Positions 6,565 through 8,672 of a DNA stretch of 8,672 nt are shown one piece after another. Position 1 is the stretch's first letter. Every line of letters starts with the position of its first letter. This DNA is from JANYIP01 sp031394045 (GTDB lineage: Bacteria; Actinomycetota; Actinomycetes; Prado026), in assembly GCA_031394045.1 (NCBI GenBank), contig JANMWN010000341.1:1-8672 (forward strand), written 5' to 3'. The notes under the pieces are model-generated. The model did not search any database and was not told where the DNA came from. It saw nothing but the letters and a program-made list of their open reading frames with translations. The translations under genes and the position numbers were made by a program.

Positions 6565-7445
6565 AGGAGCAAGCGGCACCTCTGCTCGGCCGGCTGCGGG
6601 CGCGGCTGGCTCAGATCCGCGACCGCAGCCCCGTCGCCGACCACGGTGTGCGCGCCGTCGACCGGTTCCTCGAGACGCAGGGCTCGCTGCTGTCGGCGGC
6701 CGTCAGCTACTACGGCTTCCTCGCCCTGCTGCCGCTGCTGGCGGTCGCTCTCGGCGCCGCCTCGGTGCTGTCGAGCGTGGCGCCCTCGGTCGGGAGCGGC
6801 CTGCGCGACGAGCTGGCCCGACTGTTCCCGTCGGTCGACGTCGACGCACTCGCCCGGGACAGCATCACGATCGGCATCGTCGGCCTGGTGCTGCTGGCGT
6901 ACACCGGCGTCAAGTGGGTCGGGGCGCTCCGGCGCTCGGTGTCGCTGATGTGGGACGTTGCGCCGCGCGCGATCGGGTACTTCCGCGGCATCCTGCGGGA
7001 CATCCTGGTGCTGTCACTGCTCGGGGGGTGCCTGCTCGCCACCGGTGCGTTGACCCTGGTCACGCAGCTGGCCTCCGACGTCGTCGGCCGGTGGATGGGT
7101 CTGGACGGGCACGCGTCGTCCCTGCTCGTGCATTTCCTCGCGCTGGTGGCGTCGCTGGCGGCAAACTTCCTGGTCGGCTGGGTGTTGTTCTCGGCGCTGC
7201 CGCACGGGCCGACGACGCGGCGGGCGCTCGCGCTGGCGGCCGCCGCCTTCGCCGTCGGGTTCCAGCTGCTGATCCAGCTCGTCACCGTGATCGTGGCGCA
7301 GGCCTCGCACAACGTCATCTACGGCACCTTCGCCGCGAGCGTGGGTGTGCTGGTCTGGATCTCGTACGTGTCCCGGTTGATCCTGCTGCTGGCGGCGTGG
7401 AACGCGACCGGCGATCCGGCCCGCGTGGCCCCGGTGGGTACGTGA
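6561..7445 (+). CDS. YihY/BrkB-family integral membrane protein
   Basis: This 294-residue protein has the six hydrophobic segments of the YihY/BrkB (formerly RNase BN) family, near 44-70, 102-122, 145-169, 186-212, 220-245 and 255-280. Family-typical stretches are AAVSYYGFLALLPLL at 46-60 and YGTFAASVGVLVWISYVSRLI at 254-274. The old assignment of this family as ribonuclease BN was an error in E. coli. The present role is unknown, possibly transport or cell-envelope function. The GTG start at 6561 overlaps the previous stop (GTGA) and has no clear Shine-Dalgarno sequence, so it probably depends on translational coupling. It is the last gene of the overlapping operon. TetR follows after 67 nt. 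The N-terminal 40 residues are basic and likely cytoplasmic. Confidence 0.9.
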   Translation: MKEQAAPLLGRLRARLAQIRDRSPVADHGVRAVDRFLETQGSLLSAAVSYYGFLALLPLLAVALGAASVLSSVAPSVGSGLRDELARLFPSVDVDALARDSITIGIVGLVLLAYTGVKWVGALRRSVSLMWDVAPRAIGYFRGILRDILVLSLLGGCLLATGALTLVTQLASDVVGRWMGLDGHASSLLVHFLALVASLAANFLVGWVLFSALPHGPTTRRALALAAAAFAVGFQLLIQLVTVIVAQASHNVIYGTFAASVGVLVWISYVSRLILLLAAWNATGDPARVAPVGT

Positions 7446-7474
7446 TGATTAGCGGACCAGGGAGGTACGTCACG
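7437..7474. repeat. Short direct and inverted repeat upstream of tetR
   Basis: GGTACGT occurs at 7437-7443 and 7464-7470 (27 bp apart). CGTGA at 7441-7445 is mirrored by TCACG at 7470-7474. The pair straddles the end of the YihY gene and the start of the 67-nt gap before the TetR gene, where an autoregulatory operator would be expected. The arms are short and widely spaced, so this is a weak operator candidate. Confidence 0.2.
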
Positions 7475-7512
7475 AGGGGACCCAGCCGACCGAGTGGACC
7501 GAGGGGAGACCG

Positions 7513-8112
7513 ATGAGCCTGGCCGCGAAGGCGCCAGAGCAGCGCCGCCGCCGCATCCTGCTGGCTGCGGTCGACGTGCTCCGGCAGCGCGGCTACGCGG
7601 GCACCCGTGTCGTCGACATCGCGGAGGCCGCCGGCACCTCGTCCGGGCTGGTGCTCTACCACTTCAAGTCGCTGGAGGGTGTGCTCGCCGAGGCGCTGAC
7701 CACCCTCGAGGACGACTTCTACACCGAGCTCGACGACGCGTTGCGCGCGACCAGCAGCCCGGTCGAACGGTTGCGGCACATGGGCGAGCTCGGGGCGGGC
7801 GCCGGCCCGGCCGTGGGCGACTGGTCGCTCTGGCTGGAGATCTGGGTACGCGCGCTGCGCGACCAGGGTGCGCGCGCCACCCGCGAGGCCCTGGACCGCC
7901 GCTGGCGCTCGGCGCTGCGCGACGTCATCACCGAGGGAGTCACGTCGGGCGAGTTCACCTCGGCCGACCCCGAGGCTGCGACCGTCCGGCTGGCCTCCTT
8001 GATGGACGGGCTGGCGATCCAGCTCGCGCTGGCCGACCCCGACATGACGCCCGCGCGGATGTCGGAGCTGTGGCTGGCGGCCGCGTCGCTCGAGCTCGGT
8101 ACGAAGATCTAG
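7513..8112 (+). CDS. TetR-family transcriptional regulator
   Basis: This 199-residue regulator has a clear N-terminal TetR DNA-binding domain. Helix 1 lies around RRRRILLAAVDVLRQRGYAG (11-30), and the helix-turn-helix is TRVVDIAEAAGTSSGLVLYHF at 31-51, followed by the usual KSLEGVLAEAL. The C-terminal ligand domain (about 75-195) looks like the BetI-type subgroup, with WLEIWVRAL at 107-115 and a closing helix pair around TVRLASLMDGLAIQLAL at 157-173. The ligand is unknown. The ATG at 7513 is preceded by AGGGGAG (7502-7508), a good Shine-Dalgarno sequence 4 nt away. It could be transcribed with the YihY operon or from its own promoter in the 67-nt gap, where I see no convincing -10/-35 pair. 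Its targets are probably itself or genes beyond the window. Nothing in the adjacent genes identifies them. Confidence 0.92.
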   Translation: MSLAAKAPEQRRRRILLAAVDVLRQRGYAGTRVVDIAEAAGTSSGLVLYHFKSLEGVLAEALTTLEDDFYTELDDALRATSSPVERLRHMGELGAGAGPAVGDWSLWLEIWVRALRDQGARATREALDRRWRSALRDVITEGVTSGEFTSADPEAATVRLASLMDGLAIQLALADPDMTPARMSELWLAAASLELGTKI

Positions 8113-8134
8113 CCTGCTCTGGTCCCGCTTGAGA

Positions 8135-8166
8135 TGGCCGATCTCTGCCATGGCGTGGTTCGGCCA
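8135..8166. repeat. 32-bp two-layer dyad in the tetR-DUF222 gap
   Basis: TGGCCGA (8135-8141) and TCGGCCA (8160-8166) are perfect 7-bp inverted arms. The palindrome GCCATGGC (8147-8154) lies exactly at their centre (8150/8151), with 5 nt on each side, so 12 of 16 half-site positions are symmetric. As RNA, the centre cannot fold tightly and no T-run follows, so a rho-independent terminator is unlikely. A site for a dimeric protein, or a pair of dimers, fits better (inference). GAGAT/ATCTC (8131-8135, 8141-8145) forms a small overlapping hairpin. Confidence 0.5.
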
Positions 8167-8178
8167 GGGGAAAAGTCG

Positions 8179-8205
8179 TTGTTGGGTATGGACTTCTCCT
8201 AGACT
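8179..8205 (+). promoter_or_regulatory. Promoter of the DUF222 gene, apparently leaderless
   Basis: TAGACT at 8200-8205 is a classic actinobacterial -10. TTGTTG at 8179-8184 can serve as a -35 with a short 15-nt spacer. The -10 ends 6 nt before the ATG at 8212, placing the transcription start on or next to that A. No Shine-Dalgarno sequence is present, which also fits leaderless translation. Confidence 0.6.
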
Positions 8206-8211
8206 TCGAAC

Positions 8212-8672
8212 ATGTGTACGAACACCTCGCCCGCCGCTCCGGTGGACGTGGCTGCCCTGCTCGCGGCCACCCCTGGGCTCGCGGTGATGGCGGCGCTGAC
8301 CGCGCTGGACCTGGCCGCTCTGAGCGAGTCGGACCGGCTGATCGTGCTGGAGGTCTGGGAGCGGCAGCAGCACTGGGTCTGGGCCCAGACGTTGACCGCG
8401 ACGCTCGCGTTCGCCGGGCAGCAGCCCATCGACTCCGATGACTTCGTCCGTGAGGACGTCCGCGCGGCGCTGCGGCTGTCGAGGCCGGCGGCGCAGGACC
8501 GGATCGACACCGCCCGCGTGCTCGCCAGCCCGCTGAGCGACACTTCTCAGGCGCTGGCGGGCGGGGCCGTCAGTCCGGGGCAGGTCCGCTGCTTGGTCGA
8601 AGAAGTGAAGTACCTCGCGCCCGAGGTGGCTGTCGCGGTCCAGGACCGGGTACTTCCCAAGGCGCAGCAGCA
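8212..8672 (+). CDS. DUF222 / 13E12-repeat family protein, 3' end outside window
   Basis: The first 153 codons of a gene that runs off the right edge. The segment from about residue 75 onward has the character of DUF222: a helical stretch VREDVRAALRLSRPAAQDRI at 78-97, then TARVLASPLSDTSQALAGGAVSPGQVRCLVEEV in 99-131. Full members are usually about 400-500 residues and end in an HNH nuclease domain, which would lie beyond 8672 and is not seen here. The family (13E12 REP proteins of mycobacteria) is often present in many copies in actinomycete genomes, and its function is not established. Homing-type or defence-type nuclease roles are guesses. The ATG at 8212 is supported by the promoter spacing. 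The TetR gene upstream has the same orientation, 99 nt away. Confidence 0.8.
   Translation, partial: MCTNTSPAAPVDVAALLAATPGLAVMAALTALDLAALSESDRLIVLEVWERQQHWVWAQTLTATLAFAGQQPIDSDDFVREDVRAALRLSRPAAQDRIDTARVLASPLSDTSQALAGGAVSPGQVRCLVEEVKYLAPEVAVAVQDRVLPKAQQ

Noticed and set aside
8131..8145. GAGAT/ATCTC hairpin as a terminator for the TetR gene
   Set aside because: A 5-bp stem with no following T-run is too weak for a rho-independent terminator. It overlaps the larger dyad, which explains the region better.
7315..8373. A 352-codon minus-strand frame opposite YihY, TetR and the DUF222 start
   Set aside because: It spans three real genes and two intergenic gaps and has no domain signal. It is a GC-driven shadow frame.
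8212..8672. Reading the DUF222 gene as part of a mobile element or defence island
   Set aside because: No transposase, terminal repeats, target duplication or other defence gene is visible in the window, and the C-terminal nuclease part is not seen.

Overview
The window is high-GC DNA with dense, often overlapping genes, GTG as well as ATG starts, and TAnnnT-type -10 elements set 6-7 bases before a start codon. This points to an actinomycete. The gene set and the DUF222/HNH-type gene at the right edge would suit the Nocardioidaceae (Propionibacteriales), but that placement is inference.

Left arm, minus strand (about 3475 down to 1): a galactoside-use operon. It is transcribed leftward from the gap at 3476-3668 and encodes a cytosolic GH42 beta-galactosidase, a DeoR/GlpR-type sugar-phosphate-responsive regulator, and galactokinase galK, which is cut by the window edge. 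The genes are 3 nt apart and then overlap by 1 nt (TGATG). The logic is hydrolysis of an imported galactoside, phosphorylation of the released galactose, and control by a regulator that probably senses a sugar phosphate. No transporter is visible.

Middle, plus strand (3669-7445): a tight four-gene housekeeping operon. It encodes a CNNM/CorC-type membrane protein with CBS domains (magnesium/metal efflux family), tryptophanyl-tRNA synthetase (trpS), a small 2'-5' RNA ligase/phosphodiesterase-fold protein, and a YihY/BrkB-family membrane protein. Two junctions are 4-nt overlaps (ATGA, GTGA). The first gene is preceded by a possible leaderless 11-codon upstream ORF.

Right arm, plus strand (7446-8672): a TetR-family regulator with its own Shine-Dalgarno sequence, then a short intergenic gap, then the start of a DUF222 (13E12-repeat) protein that runs off the window. 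The gap holds a 32-bp two-layer dyad and a promoter placed for leaderless transcription.

Overall the coding content is ordinary actinobacterial chromosome. I see no CRISPR array, insertion sequence, tRNA, rRNA or recognisable defence island. The points worth a second look are regulatory: the leaderless uORF before the CNNM gene, the two-layer dyad at 8135-8166, the hairpins at the deoR/galK junction together with an unusually short GalK N-terminus, and direct repeats in the divergent promoter region.
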